A stretch of 34,343 nt of DNA from Betaproteobacteria bacterium. Its GTDB lineage: Bacteria; Pseudomonadota; Gammaproteobacteria; Burkholderiales; SG8-41. The stretch spans positions 1-34,343 of the forward strand of contig OMIN01000049.1 in the NCBI GenBank assembly GCA_900299145.1, read 5' to 3'. Made by a program: the position numbers and the translations under genes. This document shows, piece after piece, positions 7,959 to 16,472 of the stretch. Position 1 is the stretch's first letter; every line of letters starts with the position of its first letter. The notes beneath the pieces are model-generated. The model was not told the origin of the DNA. It saw only the letters and a list, made by a program, of their open reading frames with translations, and ran no database searches.

Positions 7959-9326
7959 ATGGATCAGGCACAGGCAGCAGGATGGGACAAAACAACCGAG
8001 GCGCTGGTGGGCTTCGCACAGCGTTCGACGTATGCCGCGTTATCGCCGGCGGTGGTGCACGCGGTGAAATTACGAGTGATCGATTGCTTCGCCAGCGCGC
8101 TGGGCGCTTACGAAAATTCGATCAGCGAGCTTGCGCGCAAGGTAGCCTTACGTAACCATGGCGACAACCCGGCGACGGTGTGGGGCAGCAACATCCAGAC
8201 CACGCCGGAAGCAGCCGCGTTTACCAATGGCGTGATGACGCGCGTGCTGGATATCAGCGACACGTATCTGGGCAAAAGCCGCGGCCATCCAAGCGACATG
8301 ATTTCGGGCATTCTGGCGGCGGCTGAAAGCGTGCGCGCCGATGGCAAGGCGGTAATCAACGCGATCACGCTGGCTTATGACGTGTATTGCAGCTTTTGCG
8401 AAGCGATTGACGTCAACAGCAAGGGTTGGGACCAGCCGCTGTATAGCGTGATGGGTTGCGTGCTCGGCATTGCGCACGTGATGAAGTTCTCACGTGACCA
8501 AACCGCCAACGCACTGGCGTTGGCGCTGGCGCCGAACATGTCGCTGGCGCAGGCGCGGCGCGGCAGTTTGTCGAACTGGAAGGGTTGTGCCGGGGCCAAT
8601 GCCTCGCGCAACGCGGTGTTTGCAGCGCTTCTGGCGCAGGATGGGTTCACTGGCCCGACAGCGGTATTCGAGGGCCACGGTGGCTTGTGGGAGGTGATCG
8701 GGCGGCATGACTGGCCGTTACCGGCGGGCGAGCACCTGATCACGCAAACGCATTTAAAGTGCCTGCCGATTTGCTATCACGGCCAGTCAGCGGTGTTTGC
8801 CGCACTTGATTTGCGTAAGGAAGTCGCGGTAAGCGATATCGGCGAAGTGATGGTGGACGGCTACAAGGCGGCGCATATGATGATGGGTAACGATGCGACG
8901 CGTTGGGCGCCGACCACGCGCGAGACCGCTGATCACAGCATGCCTTACGTGGTGGCCGCGGCGCTGCTGGATGGCGCGGTGACGGATGCGTCGTTCACGC
9001 CGGCCAAGATGACCGATCCGGCCATGGCGGCACTGATGGCGAAGATCAAAATGCAAAGCGATGACAGGCTGGATAGCCTGTACCCGGAAGGCGCGCCGGC
9101 ACGCGTGAGCATACGCACAAAAGCCGGAAAATCACTCACGAAGGAGGTGATTTATCCGCGTGGCCATGCAAAAAATCCGCTGTCCGAAGCTGATGTGCTG
9201 GCAAAGTTTCACGACATGACGGCGGCGCGGTTGAATGCCACGCGCCGCGCGGAAGTGATCGATACGCTGCTGAAGCTTGATGAAGTCAGCGACATCTCGT
9301 CGGTGATCCGGCAACTCGCGGCGTAA
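7959..9326 (+). CDS. MmgE/PrpD-family dehydratase/isomerase (1)
   Basis: The 455-aa protein belongs to the MmgE/PrpD family, which includes 2-methylcitrate dehydratase, iminodisuccinate epimerase and cis-aconitate decarboxylase. The helical N-terminal domain (about 1-270) contains RVIDCFASALGAY (67-79 region of the fold start), the conserved FTNGVMTRVLDISDTYLGKSRGHPSD segment holding the catalytic Asp/His cluster, and GCAGANASRNAVFAALLAQDGFTGP. The C-terminal domain carries LKCLPICYHGQSA and the substrate-pocket TADHSMPYVVAAALLDG. GGAG lies 6 bases before the ATG. A second family member, 460 aa long, occurs at 13628 in the same block, so the two may act on different intermediates. The exact substrate cannot be read from the sequence. 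Confidence 0.9.
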   Translation: MDQAQAAGWDKTTEALVGFAQRSTYAALSPAVVHAVKLRVIDCFASALGAYENSISELARKVALRNHGDNPATVWGSNIQTTPEAAAFTNGVMTRVLDISDTYLGKSRGHPSDMISGILAAAESVRADGKAVINAITLAYDVYCSFCEAIDVNSKGWDQPLYSVMGCVLGIAHVMKFSRDQTANALALALAPNMSLAQARRGSLSNWKGCAGANASRNAVFAALLAQDGFTGPTAVFEGHGGLWEVIGRHDWPLPAGEHLITQTHLKCLPICYHGQSAVFAALDLRKEVAVSDIGEVMVDGYKAAHMMMGNDATRWAPTTRETADHSMPYVVAAALLDGAVTDASFTPAKMTDPAMAALMAKIKMQSDDRLDSLYPEGAPARVSIRTKAGKSLTKEVIYPRGHAKNPLSEADVLAKFHDMTAARLNATRRAEVIDTLLKLDEVSDISSVIRQLAA

Positions 9327-9353
9327 GCGGAATTTTACAGAGGGGATATGTAA

Positions 9354-9818
9354 GTGATTGAATTTAAAGAAATAAATTATGATGTGGTGACGGTGGGCGA
9401 GGAGTTCATGTCGGACGATTTCCTCATCAAGCCGGAAGACGTTGAGACGTTTGCGTTTGCGGTGGAGGACCATGATCCATGGTATTTCGATAAGAATGCG
9501 CAAACGCCTTTTAACGGCAATATCACGCATCCGGTGTTGCTGGGCAATCAGGCCCTGCTGATGCGCCACGGCAAATACATCGTACCCGCAGGCCTGCACG
9601 CGAAAATGCAATACGAATTTCTGGAACCATTGCGTATTGGCATGCGCGTGCGCACGCGTGGCAAGGTGATCGACAAATACGAAAAGCGTGGCCGCCATTA
9701 CATGGTGACCGAATTCATGACGCGCGACGAAGAAACGGGCACGGCGCTGGTGCGTGGCCAGTTTACGCAGATGCTGTTCCCAAAATCCGGAGTGCACGAA
9801 CATGCCAAGAACCGCTAG
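9354..9818 (+). CDS. MaoC-like / FAS1-type hot-dog dehydratase subunit
   Basis: The 154-aa hot-dog-fold protein starts with GTG (9354), preceded by AGGGGAT. It reads IKPEDVETFAFAVEDHDPWYFD, then THPVLLGNQALLM and LEPLRIGMRVRTRGKVIDKYEKRGRHYMVTEF. The pattern of an N-terminal FAS1-like dehydratase partner of MaoC is clear: a long central helix, then the strand pair that packs against a second hot dog. It probably forms a heterodimer with the next gene, whose start codon lies 17 bases inside this one. Such pairs hydrate enoyl-CoA or dehydrate hydroxyacyl-CoA. Which half carries the catalytic Asp/His pair is uncertain; the HxD helix of the next protein looks like the more canonical candidate. 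Confidence 0.82.
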   Translation: MIEFKEINYDVVTVGEEFMSDDFLIKPEDVETFAFAVEDHDPWYFDKNAQTPFNGNITHPVLLGNQALLMRHGKYIVPAGLHAKMQYEFLEPLRIGMRVRTRGKVIDKYEKRGRHYMVTEFMTRDEETGTALVRGQFTQMLFPKSGVHEHAKNR

Positions 9819-10224
9819 TGTGACCGTAGGCACGCAATTGCCGCCACTGAAAAAAACCATCAACCAGCGACAGATCGATTGTTATTCCGGCGTGCGGCCG
9901 AAATCGATACACACCGATGTGGAGTGGGCGAAGCAAAAAGGCTTTCGCGCCCCACTGGTGCAGGCGCTGATGTGCACGGCGTATGTATCGCAGATGATGA
10001 TGACCTGGCTGGGCGAAGGTTTCGTCCGTGGCGGCAAGATATCGGCGTCGTTCATTAAGCCGGTGATTGTCGGCGACACGCTGACCGCGCATGCGGCGGT
10101 TACCGCCGTGGATGATGTGGATGGGCGGCCGCGCGTCACAGTCGAATGCTGGTGTGAAAATCAGGACGGCGAGAAAACGCTGGTGGGGTCGGCCAGTGGG
10201 TTTGCGGATCGGTTGCGGACGTGA
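9802..10224 (+). CDS. MaoC-like hot-dog hydratase/dehydratase subunit
   Basis: The 140-aa hot-dog protein has the segments RQIDCYSGVRPKSIHTDVEWAKQKGFRAPLVQALM (His and Asp in the SIHTD turn, the usual catalytic pair region of (R)-hydratases) and SASFIKPVIVGDTLTAHAAV. ATG 9802 is chosen because GGAGTG lies 8 bases upstream and the protein then starts as in relatives. The frame is open back to 9754 inside the previous gene. The 17-bp overlap with the upstream hot-dog gene indicates translational coupling and a two-subunit enzyme, probably acting on an enoyl- or hydroxyacyl-CoA made in this block. The dRS3-like inverted repeat follows, so this gene may end its transcript. Confidence 0.85.
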   Translation: MPRTASVTVGTQLPPLKKTINQRQIDCYSGVRPKSIHTDVEWAKQKGFRAPLVQALMCTAYVSQMMMTWLGEGFVRGGKISASFIKPVIVGDTLTAHAAVTAVDDVDGRPRVTVECWCENQDGEKTLVGSASGFADRLRT

Positions 10225-10310
10225 TCAGGCCGGAATCAGATAATCATTGCGATCCCCTTAAATTTCCGTTTTCTTGCACCTGACATACTAACGAAGCACC
10301 AAAAACCAAC

Positions 10311-10396
10311 CCTGTCATTCCCGCGAAGGCGGGAATCCATAACCGTCTCTCAGATGGCACTGTGTTATGGGTTCCCGCCTGCGCGGGAACGACGGG
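10311..10396. repeat. dRS3-like long inverted repeat (possible terminator or MITE-like element)
   Basis: The left arm (10311-10343) and right arm (10364-10396) are 33-bp inverted copies matching at 29 positions, separated by 20 bases. Each arm itself contains the palindrome TTCCCGC-N4-GCGGGAA, a motif scattered through many beta- and gammaproteobacterial genomes and resembling the neisserial dRS3 repeat. It lies in the only large gap (233 bp) of the 14-kb block and can fold into a strong hairpin in either direction, so it could end the MaoC transcript. Translation across it gives the typical false residues WVPACAGTTG, which explains a spuriously long frame for the next gene. Confidence 0.85.
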
Positions 10397-10457
10397 GATA
10401 AAGTGTTTGTTCCCAGGCACATTGCCAAACTTCAATACTTCACCGCTATTGCAAACC

Positions 10458-12617
10458 ATGAATGCCCGAGTCCCCGTAAACGACCTTCCCGACATTTCCC
10501 CCCTCATGGCCCCGCGTAGCGTGGCTCTGGTGGGCGCCACCGATCACCCCACGTCATTCGGCGGGCGTGTCTTTCAGCAAATGACGCGTTTTGGTTTTGC
10601 CGGAAAAATCTATCCGGTGAATCCGCGCCTGAAGGAGATCTATGGCCACACCTGTTACCCCGGCGTCAGGGATTTGCCCGAGCCGCCGGATCACGTCGGC
10701 ATTGTCGTTTCGAGTGAGCGTGTTTTCGACGTGCTGGAAGATTGTTCCGCCATCGGTGTGCGTTACGCCACGGTGTTTAGCGGCGGCTTCGCGGAATCGG
10801 GTACGGACGAAGGCCGCGCGCGGCAAAAACGGCTGATTGAATTCGGCAAGGCCAAGGGCATTCGTTTCATGGGGCCGAACTGCAACGGCATCATCAATTT
10901 CATTGACCGCTTTGCCATGACCTCCACGGCGGCGATACGCGACGCGAGTGCCAAATCCGGCGATATCGGCGTGGTCAGTCACAGCGGCGGCCTGGGTCAG
11001 ATCAACGTGATGTGGCGCACCATGGAGCACGGGCTGGGCATCAGCTATGAGGCCAGCTGCGGCAACGAGGCCGATATCGATACGATGGATTTCGCGCGCT
11101 TCATGTTGCATTCGGAATCCACCAACGTGGTGATGCTGGCGATTGAAGGTATCAAGAATGGTGACAAATTCCGCCGGCTGGCGGAAGAAGCGGCGGAACT
11201 CGAAAAGCCGCTGGTGATTCTCAAAATCGGGGCAACGGAAGCTGGTAGCCGCGCGGCTGCCTCGCACACTGGCGCCATCGCGGGCGATAACGACATCATC
11301 AAAGCCGTGTGCAAGCAGTACGGGTTGATTCAGGTGCACGAGTGCAACGAGTTGTACGAGACGGCGGTGTTTTTGCGTCACCGCAAGTGGCCTAAGGGGC
11401 GCGGCCTTGCGGCGGTGGCACCCACCGGTGGCAACATCGTTAACCTTGCGGACGCGGGCGCGATTTTTGATCTGCAGTGGAACCCGTTCGCACCGCAAAC
11501 GCAGGAAGCCTTGGCGAAGCTGATGCCTGGCTACGGCAAGGTGGGCAATCCGACGGATCTGACTTCGGCGGCCACCGGTGATCAGGAGTTTTATCGCAAG
11601 GCGTTGACGACGATTGCCGCCGACCCGGGCGTGGACGTGATGATCCCCATTGTGCCTTTCCCGACACGCAAGAACATGGATCAAACCGTTGAAATCATGA
11701 ACCAGTGCGGCAAGCAGACGGCGATGCTGTGGGTCGGTGGTTGCATGGACGACAAGGATTACAAGGCGCGTGATCTCATCGGGCAGGGCATGGTGGTATA
11801 CCGTGACGCGACGCCGTGCACGCGTGCGATCCGCGCCGCCTACGACTTCGGCCAGTTTGTGCGTGCGCGCAAGTCGGGCGCGTTGACGCCGGAGCGCCCG
11901 GCCAACGTGCGCTATGCCGAAGCCGCTGAGCGTTTCAGGAATTTGGGGGCAAAAATTACCGAACGCGAGGCGAAGGAACTGCTGGCGTGTTACGGCTTGC
12001 CGGTGACTCAGGAAGCGCTTGCGGAAACTTCCACGCAAGCGGTGGCTCTTGCCGGGAAAATCGGCGGCAAAGTGGTGCTGAAGATTGACTCACCCGACAT
12101 CGCCCACAAAACCGAAGCCGGTGGCGTGCGTATCGGTGTGGAAGGCGCCGAAGCGGTCACAGAAGCCTTCGACGCCATCGTGAAATCTGCCAAGGCCTAC
12201 GCCCCGCAAGCCAAAATCAACGGCGTGTTGGTGCAGGAAATGGCGCGCCCGGGCGTGGAGATGATGCTGGGCGTGGTGATGGACCCGGTGTTCGGGCCGA
12301 TTGTCGCGGCGGGGCTGGGGGGCATTCACGTCGAAGTGCTGAAGGACATCGCTTATCGCGCGGCACCTGTGACGCCACGGCAGGCCAATGAAATGCTCGA
12401 CGAACTGCGCGGCGTGAAGCTCCTCGCCGGCGTGCGCGGCATGTCCGCGCGTGACCGCAATGCCGTCGCTGATGCCATCGTGCGCCTCTCATGGTTTGCG
12501 CATGACTTCCGGCACGAGATCGCCGAACTGGATATCAACCCGCTGATGGTTTACGAAAACGGCGCGGGTGGGCGGGTGCTGGATGCGTTGATAGTGCGGG
12601 CAGCGAATGCGAGATAG
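10458..12617 (+). CDS. Acyl-CoA ligase, ADP-forming (acetate-CoA ligase family)
   Basis: The 719-aa protein has the fused alpha-beta layout of NDP-forming acyl-CoA synthetases. A CoA-binding Rossmann domain comes first (PRSVALVGATDHPTSFGGRV, about 16-110), then a succinyl-CoA-ligase-like domain with GPNCNGIIN and VSHSGGLGQ. The SHTGAIAG motif follows, whose His270 is the expected phosphorylated residue, and the C-terminal ATP-grasp domain runs from about 500 to the end (VLKIDSPDIAHKTEAGGVRIGV; ELDINPLMVY). It would activate an organic acid to its CoA ester using ATP, giving ADP and phosphate. The start is ATG 10458: the open frame to 10362 merely translates the inverted repeat. It overlaps the next Bug gene by 11 bp. 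It is the probable entry enzyme of the block. Confidence 0.92.
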   Translation: MNARVPVNDLPDISPLMAPRSVALVGATDHPTSFGGRVFQQMTRFGFAGKIYPVNPRLKEIYGHTCYPGVRDLPEPPDHVGIVVSSERVFDVLEDCSAIGVRYATVFSGGFAESGTDEGRARQKRLIEFGKAKGIRFMGPNCNGIINFIDRFAMTSTAAIRDASAKSGDIGVVSHSGGLGQINVMWRTMEHGLGISYEASCGNEADIDTMDFARFMLHSESTNVVMLAIEGIKNGDKFRRLAEEAAELEKPLVILKIGATEAGSRAAASHTGAIAGDNDIIKAVCKQYGLIQVHECNELYETAVFLRHRKWPKGRGLAAVAPTGGNIVNLADAGAIFDLQWNPFAPQTQEALAKLMPGYGKVGNPTDLTSAATGDQEFYRKALTTIAADPGVDVMIPIVPFPTRKNMDQTVEIMNQCGKQTAMLWVGGCMDDKDYKARDLIGQGMVVYRDATPCTRAIRAAYDFGQFVRARKSGALTPERPANVRYAEAAERFRNLGAKITEREAKELLACYGLPVTQEALAETSTQAVALAGKIGGKVVLKIDSPDIAHKTEAGGVRIGVEGAEAVTEAFDAIVKSAKAYAPQAKINGVLVQEMARPGVEMMLGVVMDPVFGPIVAAGLGGIHVEVLKDIAYRAAPVTPRQANEMLDELRGVKLLAGVRGMSARDRNAVADAIVRLSWFAHDFRHEIAELDINPLMVYENGAGGRVLDALIVRAANAR

Positions 12618-13602
12618 TTATAAGTATCTGTTTTTATTGAATATTTTATTGGTGCTCGGAGCGCGTGGGGTTGCGCATGCGCAGCCTGCATCCAAAGCCG
12701 CCACCCGCTACCCCGAACGCCCGGTCCGCGTGGTGGTGCCCGTGGCCGCAGGCGGTGGCACCGACATTATTGCGCGGCTGACCATCAGCAAATTGAGCGA
12801 AGTCGCGGGCCAGCCCTTCGTGGTGGACAACCGGCCCGGCGCGGGCGGATTGCTCGGCAATGAAATCGTCGCGCGCGCGCAGCCGGATGGCTACACGCTG
12901 TTGTTCACCTATGCGGCGCACACCATCGTGCCGTTTATTTATCGCAAGGTGCCGTACGATGTGTACAAGGATTTCACGCCGGTTACGCTGGCAGGGCAGC
13001 AACCCTTGCTGCTGGCGGTGAACACCAATGTTCCAGCCAATACCACGCAGGAGTTGATTGCGCTGGCCAAGGCCAAGCCGGGCGCGCTGAACGTTGCGCT
13101 GGCAACCCCGAGCAGTTCCGGTGCGCTGGCGGCGGAGCTCTTCAAGATTTTGACCAACACCAAAATGGTGTCGGTGCCATTCAAGGGTGGCGCACCGGCG
13201 CTGACTGCCTTGCTGGGCGGAGAGGTGCAACTCATTTTTACCACGCCGCCAACAGTGATGGCGTTTATCAAAAGCGGTCGCGTAAAGATACTTGCCACTT
13301 CAGGCCGCGAACGCGTGCCGTATCTGCCCGAGGTGCCCACGCTTGCGGAGGCGGGTGTGAAGGATTTTGAGACAGCACCCTGGCAAGGCTTGCTCGGCCC
13401 GGCAAACTTGCCTGCGCCGCTGGTGGAGTATCTTCATACACAGATTAGAACCGTGTTGCGTCTGCCTGAAACACGTGACAAGTTCGCCGCCTCTGGCACG
13501 GACGCAGTGGGCAACACACCGGTCGAGTTTGCCAAAATGATTAACCGCGAACTGGAGCAAAACAAAATAGTGATTCAGGCCGTGGGTATGCGGGCGGATT
13601 GA
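12607..13602 (+). CDS. Bug/TctC-family periplasmic solute-binding protein (3)
   Basis: The 331-aa exported binding protein has signal peptide MRDSYKYLFLLNILLVLGA (cleavage probably after AHA), then YPERPVRVVVPVAAGGGTDII (ligand-loop Asp), DNRPGAGGLLG, QPDGYTLLFTYAAHTIVPF and VPFKGGAPALTALLGGEV. It overlaps the end of the acyl-CoA ligase by 11 bp, so both are probably translated from one transcript. The codons for YKYLFLLNI are the dispersed repeat described separately, shared base for base with the Bug gene at 20055. In its mature part it resembles the Bug protein at 28342 more closely (both have FxYAxHTIxPFxxRKVPYD and MPWQGFL/APWQGLL), so the signal-peptide start and the mature part have different closest relatives. 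Confidence 0.93.
   Translation: MRDSYKYLFLLNILLVLGARGVAHAQPASKAATRYPERPVRVVVPVAAGGGTDIIARLTISKLSEVAGQPFVVDNRPGAGGLLGNEIVARAQPDGYTLLFTYAAHTIVPFIYRKVPYDVYKDFTPVTLAGQQPLLLAVNTNVPANTTQELIALAKAKPGALNVALATPSSSGALAAELFKILTNTKMVSVPFKGGAPALTALLGGEVQLIFTTPPTVMAFIKSGRVKILATSGRERVPYLPEVPTLAEAGVKDFETAPWQGLLGPANLPAPLVEYLHTQIRTVLRLPETRDKFAASGTDAVGNTPVEFAKMINRELEQNKIVIQAVGMRAD
12621..12640 (+). repeat. Dispersed repeat copy A (forward)
   Basis: TAAGTATCTGTTTTTATTGA, exact consensus. It lies within codons 5-12 of the third Bug gene and forms part of a 29-bp stretch (12619-12647) identical to the copy in the Bug gene at 20055, in the same reading frame. Confidence 0.9.
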
Positions 13603-13627
13603 AGAGCATTTAACCAAGGCGAAAATC

Positions 13628-15010
13628 ATGACTGAAGCGCAACCCCAAACTTTGTCACAGCAAGTGTCGCAGTTCGTTGCAACGCGCGTGTTGGGTGACA
13701 TTCCGAATGCCGTGCGCGAGCGCGCCAAGCTGGTGATGCTCGATGCCATCGGCAATGCGTTTGCCGCGTCGCGCTATCCTTTTGTGCCGGTGGCGCTGTC
13801 GGCCTTAAGCAGCTTGGGTAGCGGCGACGGCACGGTGATCGGTTTGGATGCCAGGCTTGCGTTGCGTGACGCAGTGGTGATGAACGGCATTCTGGTGCAC
13901 GGGCTGGACTACGACGACACCTATCTGCCCGGTTCGGTGCATTTGTCGGCAAGTTGCGTGCCGGTGGTGTTGGGCATGGGGGCACACGCTGGCGCCAATG
14001 GCAGGGATATGCTGATGGCGGCCGTGTTGGGGCTGGAAATTGGCGCGCGTGTGGCGGCGGCAGCGCGCGGCGGTTTCGTCAATGCCGGGTTTCACGCGAC
14101 GGGCATCGCTGGCGCGTTCGGCAGCGCAGTGGCGGCGGGGCGGCTGATGAAGCTAAACGCCGAGCAACACATGCTGGCGCAGGGCGTGGCGCTGAGTTTG
14201 ACGTCAGGCACCTTGCAGCCGTTGCAGGAAGGCTCGTGGACCAAACGCGTGCATCCCGGCTGGGCCGGGGCATCTGGTATCACGGCAGCGGCGTTCGCGC
14301 GCGCGGGCTATGTCGCGCCCGCGCAGGCGTACGAGGGGCACTTTGGCTTGTATTCGTGCTTCTTGGGTGAACACAAGGCCAGCGCGCAGCCGCAAGCGGT
14401 GGTTGAAGGGCTGGGCGAGTCGTGGGAATTCACGCGCACCTCGATCAAGCTTTTCCCCGCGTGCCACCAACTGCATGCGTTCATGAATTGCGCGATCAAA
14501 TTGGCGAAGGAACAGAAATTTAATGCTGAGAACGTAGAGACGGTGCGTGCGCTGGTCGCCGATGCCGCAGTGCCGCTGGTGTGCGAGCCGCGTGCCAGCA
14601 AATTGAAGCCCGCCAGCAGTTACTCTGCACAATTCAGTTTGCCGTATTCGGTGGCGTGTGCGCTCACACGCGGCCGCTTTGGTCTGAACGAAATTGAAGC
14701 GCCTTCGTATACCGATGGCGAATTGCTGAAACTCGCGAACAAGGTGAGTTATGAAATTGATCCGGATTCGGGCTTTCCCAAATCGCGTTCGGGCGAAGTG
14801 ATTGTCAAAATGAAGGACGGGCGTGAACTGCGGCATCGCGATAACATTCTGCCGGACGAGCCGGCGAGTGCGGAATCCATCGTGGCGAAATTCATGCAGA
14901 ACACGGATGGGATACTGGCGCTTGAGCGGGCGGAGCGGGTGCGTGATACGGTATTGGGGTTGGAGCGGGTGGCGAATGCGGGCGAGTTCGTCGGGATGCT
15001 CGGCAAGTAG
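13628..15010 (+). CDS. MmgE/PrpD-family dehydratase/isomerase (2)
   Basis: This 460-aa second member of the MmgE/PrpD family has the N-terminal helix RERAKLVMLDAIGNAFAAS, then MNGILVHGLDYDDTYLPGSVHLSAS (the conserved Asp/His-rich active-site segment), the LQEGSWTKRVHPGWAGASGITAAAFARAGYVAP core, and in the C-terminal domain FPACHQLHAFMN and AQFSLPYSVACAL. Relatives dehydrate or isomerise hydroxylated di- and tricarboxylic acids, usually without CoA. It follows the third Bug gene by 25 bp, the same order (Bug then MmgE/PrpD) and the same 25-bp gap as at 6938-9326, so the block contains two parallel Bug-MmgE pairs. The two proteins are clearly diverged from each other, so this is not a recent tandem copy. 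Confidence 0.9.
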   Translation: MTEAQPQTLSQQVSQFVATRVLGDIPNAVRERAKLVMLDAIGNAFAASRYPFVPVALSALSSLGSGDGTVIGLDARLALRDAVVMNGILVHGLDYDDTYLPGSVHLSASCVPVVLGMGAHAGANGRDMLMAAVLGLEIGARVAAAARGGFVNAGFHATGIAGAFGSAVAAGRLMKLNAEQHMLAQGVALSLTSGTLQPLQEGSWTKRVHPGWAGASGITAAAFARAGYVAPAQAYEGHFGLYSCFLGEHKASAQPQAVVEGLGESWEFTRTSIKLFPACHQLHAFMNCAIKLAKEQKFNAENVETVRALVADAAVPLVCEPRASKLKPASSYSAQFSLPYSVACALTRGRFGLNEIEAPSYTDGELLKLANKVSYEIDPDSGFPKSRSGEVIVKMKDGRELRHRDNILPDEPASAESIVAKFMQNTDGILALERAERVRDTVLGLERVANAGEFVGMLGK

Positions 15011-15052
15011 GTCAAAGACCTTGACGTTAAAGTTGTATATTGGAGATAGCTC

Positions 15053-15841
15053 ATGCCGTTACTGGCAGAAAAAAACGGACATATCCTGACGCTGACGCTA
15101 AGCCGTCCGGCCATGCGCAATGCGTGGGATGATGATTTCAATGAGGGGCTGGTGGCGGAACTCACCAAGGCCACCGATGACGACGATGTGCGTGTGGTGA
15201 TCCTCACCGGCGATGAGTCTGGCGGCGCATTCTCCGCGGGGGCGAATCTTAAAAAGCCGAATTCTCATGTCACCGGTGGCGCCAAGCAGTTTGTGCGCAA
15301 GATACGCCGGCCGCGGCTGTTTCCTGCAAATCTGCTGGGGGATTTTCCGAAGCCGGTGATTGCATCGGTGAACGGCTACGCCATCGGTGTGGGCGCGATC
15401 ATCAGTCTGGCGTGTGATTTGATCGTGGCGAGCGATAAATCCGAGTGGCGCCTGCCTCAGGTGTCGCTGGGGATTATTCCGAATTACGGCGGTGGCACGC
15501 GGCTTGCGCGTTACGCGGGCAAAGGCATGGGCATGCGGCTGGCGATGGGCTTCCCGTTGAAAGGCGAGGAGGCTTACCGGCTGGGGGTCGCGCAGTGGTA
15601 CGTGCCGCACGCAGAATTGAAAGCCAAGACACAGGAAGTTGCCGAGCACATTGCCGGCCTGCCGCCGTTGGCTGTGAGCCTGACCAAAGAATCGGTGATA
15701 CGCGGCATGGATATCGCCAATCTGCAGGATGCGTCACTGACGGATGCGTATCGCTTTATGGTGCTGGAAATGTCGAAGGACAAGGACGAGGCGCACAAGG
15801 CCTGGCGCGAGAAACGCAAGCCCAAGTTTACGGGCGAATAA
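15053..15841 (+). CDS. Crotonase-fold protein lacking both hydratase glutamates
   Basis: The 262-aa enoyl-CoA hydratase/isomerase-family protein has the CoA and oxyanion motifs GAFSAGANLK (59-67) and NGYAIGVGAIISLACDLIVAS (108-128). Compared with rat crotonase (GQPEILLGTIPGAGGTQRL...AMEM), the two catalytic acids are missing: the Glu144 position is Gln136 (LPQVSLGIIPNYGGGTRL) and the Glu164 position is Arg162 (GMGMRLAMG). It should therefore not be a standard hydratase. Isomerases, hydrolases, dehalogenases and C-C lyases of this fold use other residues. An unusual basic stretch, KIRRPRLF (83-90), lies where acyl-tail contacts occur. The gene sits between MmgE/PrpD (43-bp gap) and the cupin (32-bp gap). 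Confidence 0.9.
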   Translation: MPLLAEKNGHILTLTLSRPAMRNAWDDDFNEGLVAELTKATDDDDVRVVILTGDESGGAFSAGANLKKPNSHVTGGAKQFVRKIRRPRLFPANLLGDFPKPVIASVNGYAIGVGAIISLACDLIVASDKSEWRLPQVSLGIIPNYGGGTRLARYAGKGMGMRLAMGFPLKGEEAYRLGVAQWYVPHAELKAKTQEVAEHIAGLPPLAVSLTKESVIRGMDIANLQDASLTDAYRFMVLEMSKDKDEAHKAWREKRKPKFTGE

Positions 15842-15872
15842 TCACACTCGGGAAAGCAGAGGAAAAGCCATC

Positions 15873-16337
15873 ATGGAAGTTGAATCCACACTGAGAGTCA
15901 TCAACGAAAAAGACTACAAAGGTTCGCGCGGCGTCACCGACGGGCAGACGTATACGCGGCTGATTGGCTGGCCCGAGGTGTTTATGACCGACCGCGTGCG
16001 GCTGGGGCGCGCGAGTTACAAGCCAGGCACGTATGAACAACTGCACTGGCATCCAATCGAAGCGACGTATTACGTGATTTCAGGCCATGCGACGGTGCGC
16101 GATATCAACGGTAAGGAATATCCCGTTGAAGCGGGTTCGATCATCTACGCGCCAGCGGGCATTGCAGGTGCGCACGAGTGGGAGGTAAAGGAGTCGCTGG
16201 AACTCATTGACATCCGCGCGTGCAACGAGACCAATCGCAAGATTCAGTATACGGTCGATAAAGCCACAAAGCGTTCGTACATCGATCTGGAAGATTTGAA
16301 ATACCGCGACGCGATCAGCTTCAAGTCACATTACTGA
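15873..16337 (+). CDS. Cupin-domain protein
   Basis: The 154-aa single-cupin protein has cupin motif 1, HWHPIEATYYVISGHATV (two His and one Glu that can bind a metal), and motif 2, PAGIAGAHEWEV (third His). Its role may be a dioxygenase, isomerase or decarboxylase on a carboxylic acid, or a ligand-binding regulator; the sequence does not decide. ATG 15873 is preceded by GAGG, and the frame open to 15744 overlaps the crotonase gene and is not conserved in character. It is the last gene before a 135-bp gap with a likely promoter, so it may close the transcript that starts at the acyl-CoA ligase. Confidence 0.87.
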   Translation: MEVESTLRVINEKDYKGSRGVTDGQTYTRLIGWPEVFMTDRVRLGRASYKPGTYEQLHWHPIEATYYVISGHATVRDINGKEYPVEAGSIIYAPAGIAGAHEWEVKESLELIDIRACNETNRKIQYTVDKATKRSYIDLEDLKYRDAISFKSHY

Positions 16338-16367
16338 CTTGCGCGAGCGTTTACTTTGCCGCAGTGC

Positions 16368-16396
16368 TTTTCAGTATCTGCCGTTCCCGTTATAGT
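16368..16396 (+). promoter_or_regulatory. Predicted sigma70-type promoter for the acyl-CoA dehydrogenase genes
   Basis: TTTTCA (16368-16373) and TATAGT (16391-16396) are separated by exactly 17 bases, a good spacing with a 5-of-6 match at -10 and a 4-of-6 match at -35. The start site would be near 16403, about 70 bases before the ATG at 16473. It lies in the second-largest gap of the block, so the dehydrogenase genes may be transcribed independently. Confidence 0.4.
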
Positions 16397-16472
16397 CTCG
16401 CCTCTTCAAGGCATCGGGCGCCTCGCCCCGGATTGGTCTTGCTAAAGAATTTATTAAAGGAATCAAATACTT

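Noticed and set aside
10244..10540. 98-codon minus-strand frame
   Set aside because: Its residues VPAQAGTH and WIPAFAGMT come from translating the dRS3-like repeat.
10554..12038. 494-codon minus-strand open frame opposite the acyl-CoA ligase
   Set aside because: The product is Arg/His-rich with no domain; it is a shadow of strong codon bias on the plus strand, where the ligase is conserved throughout.
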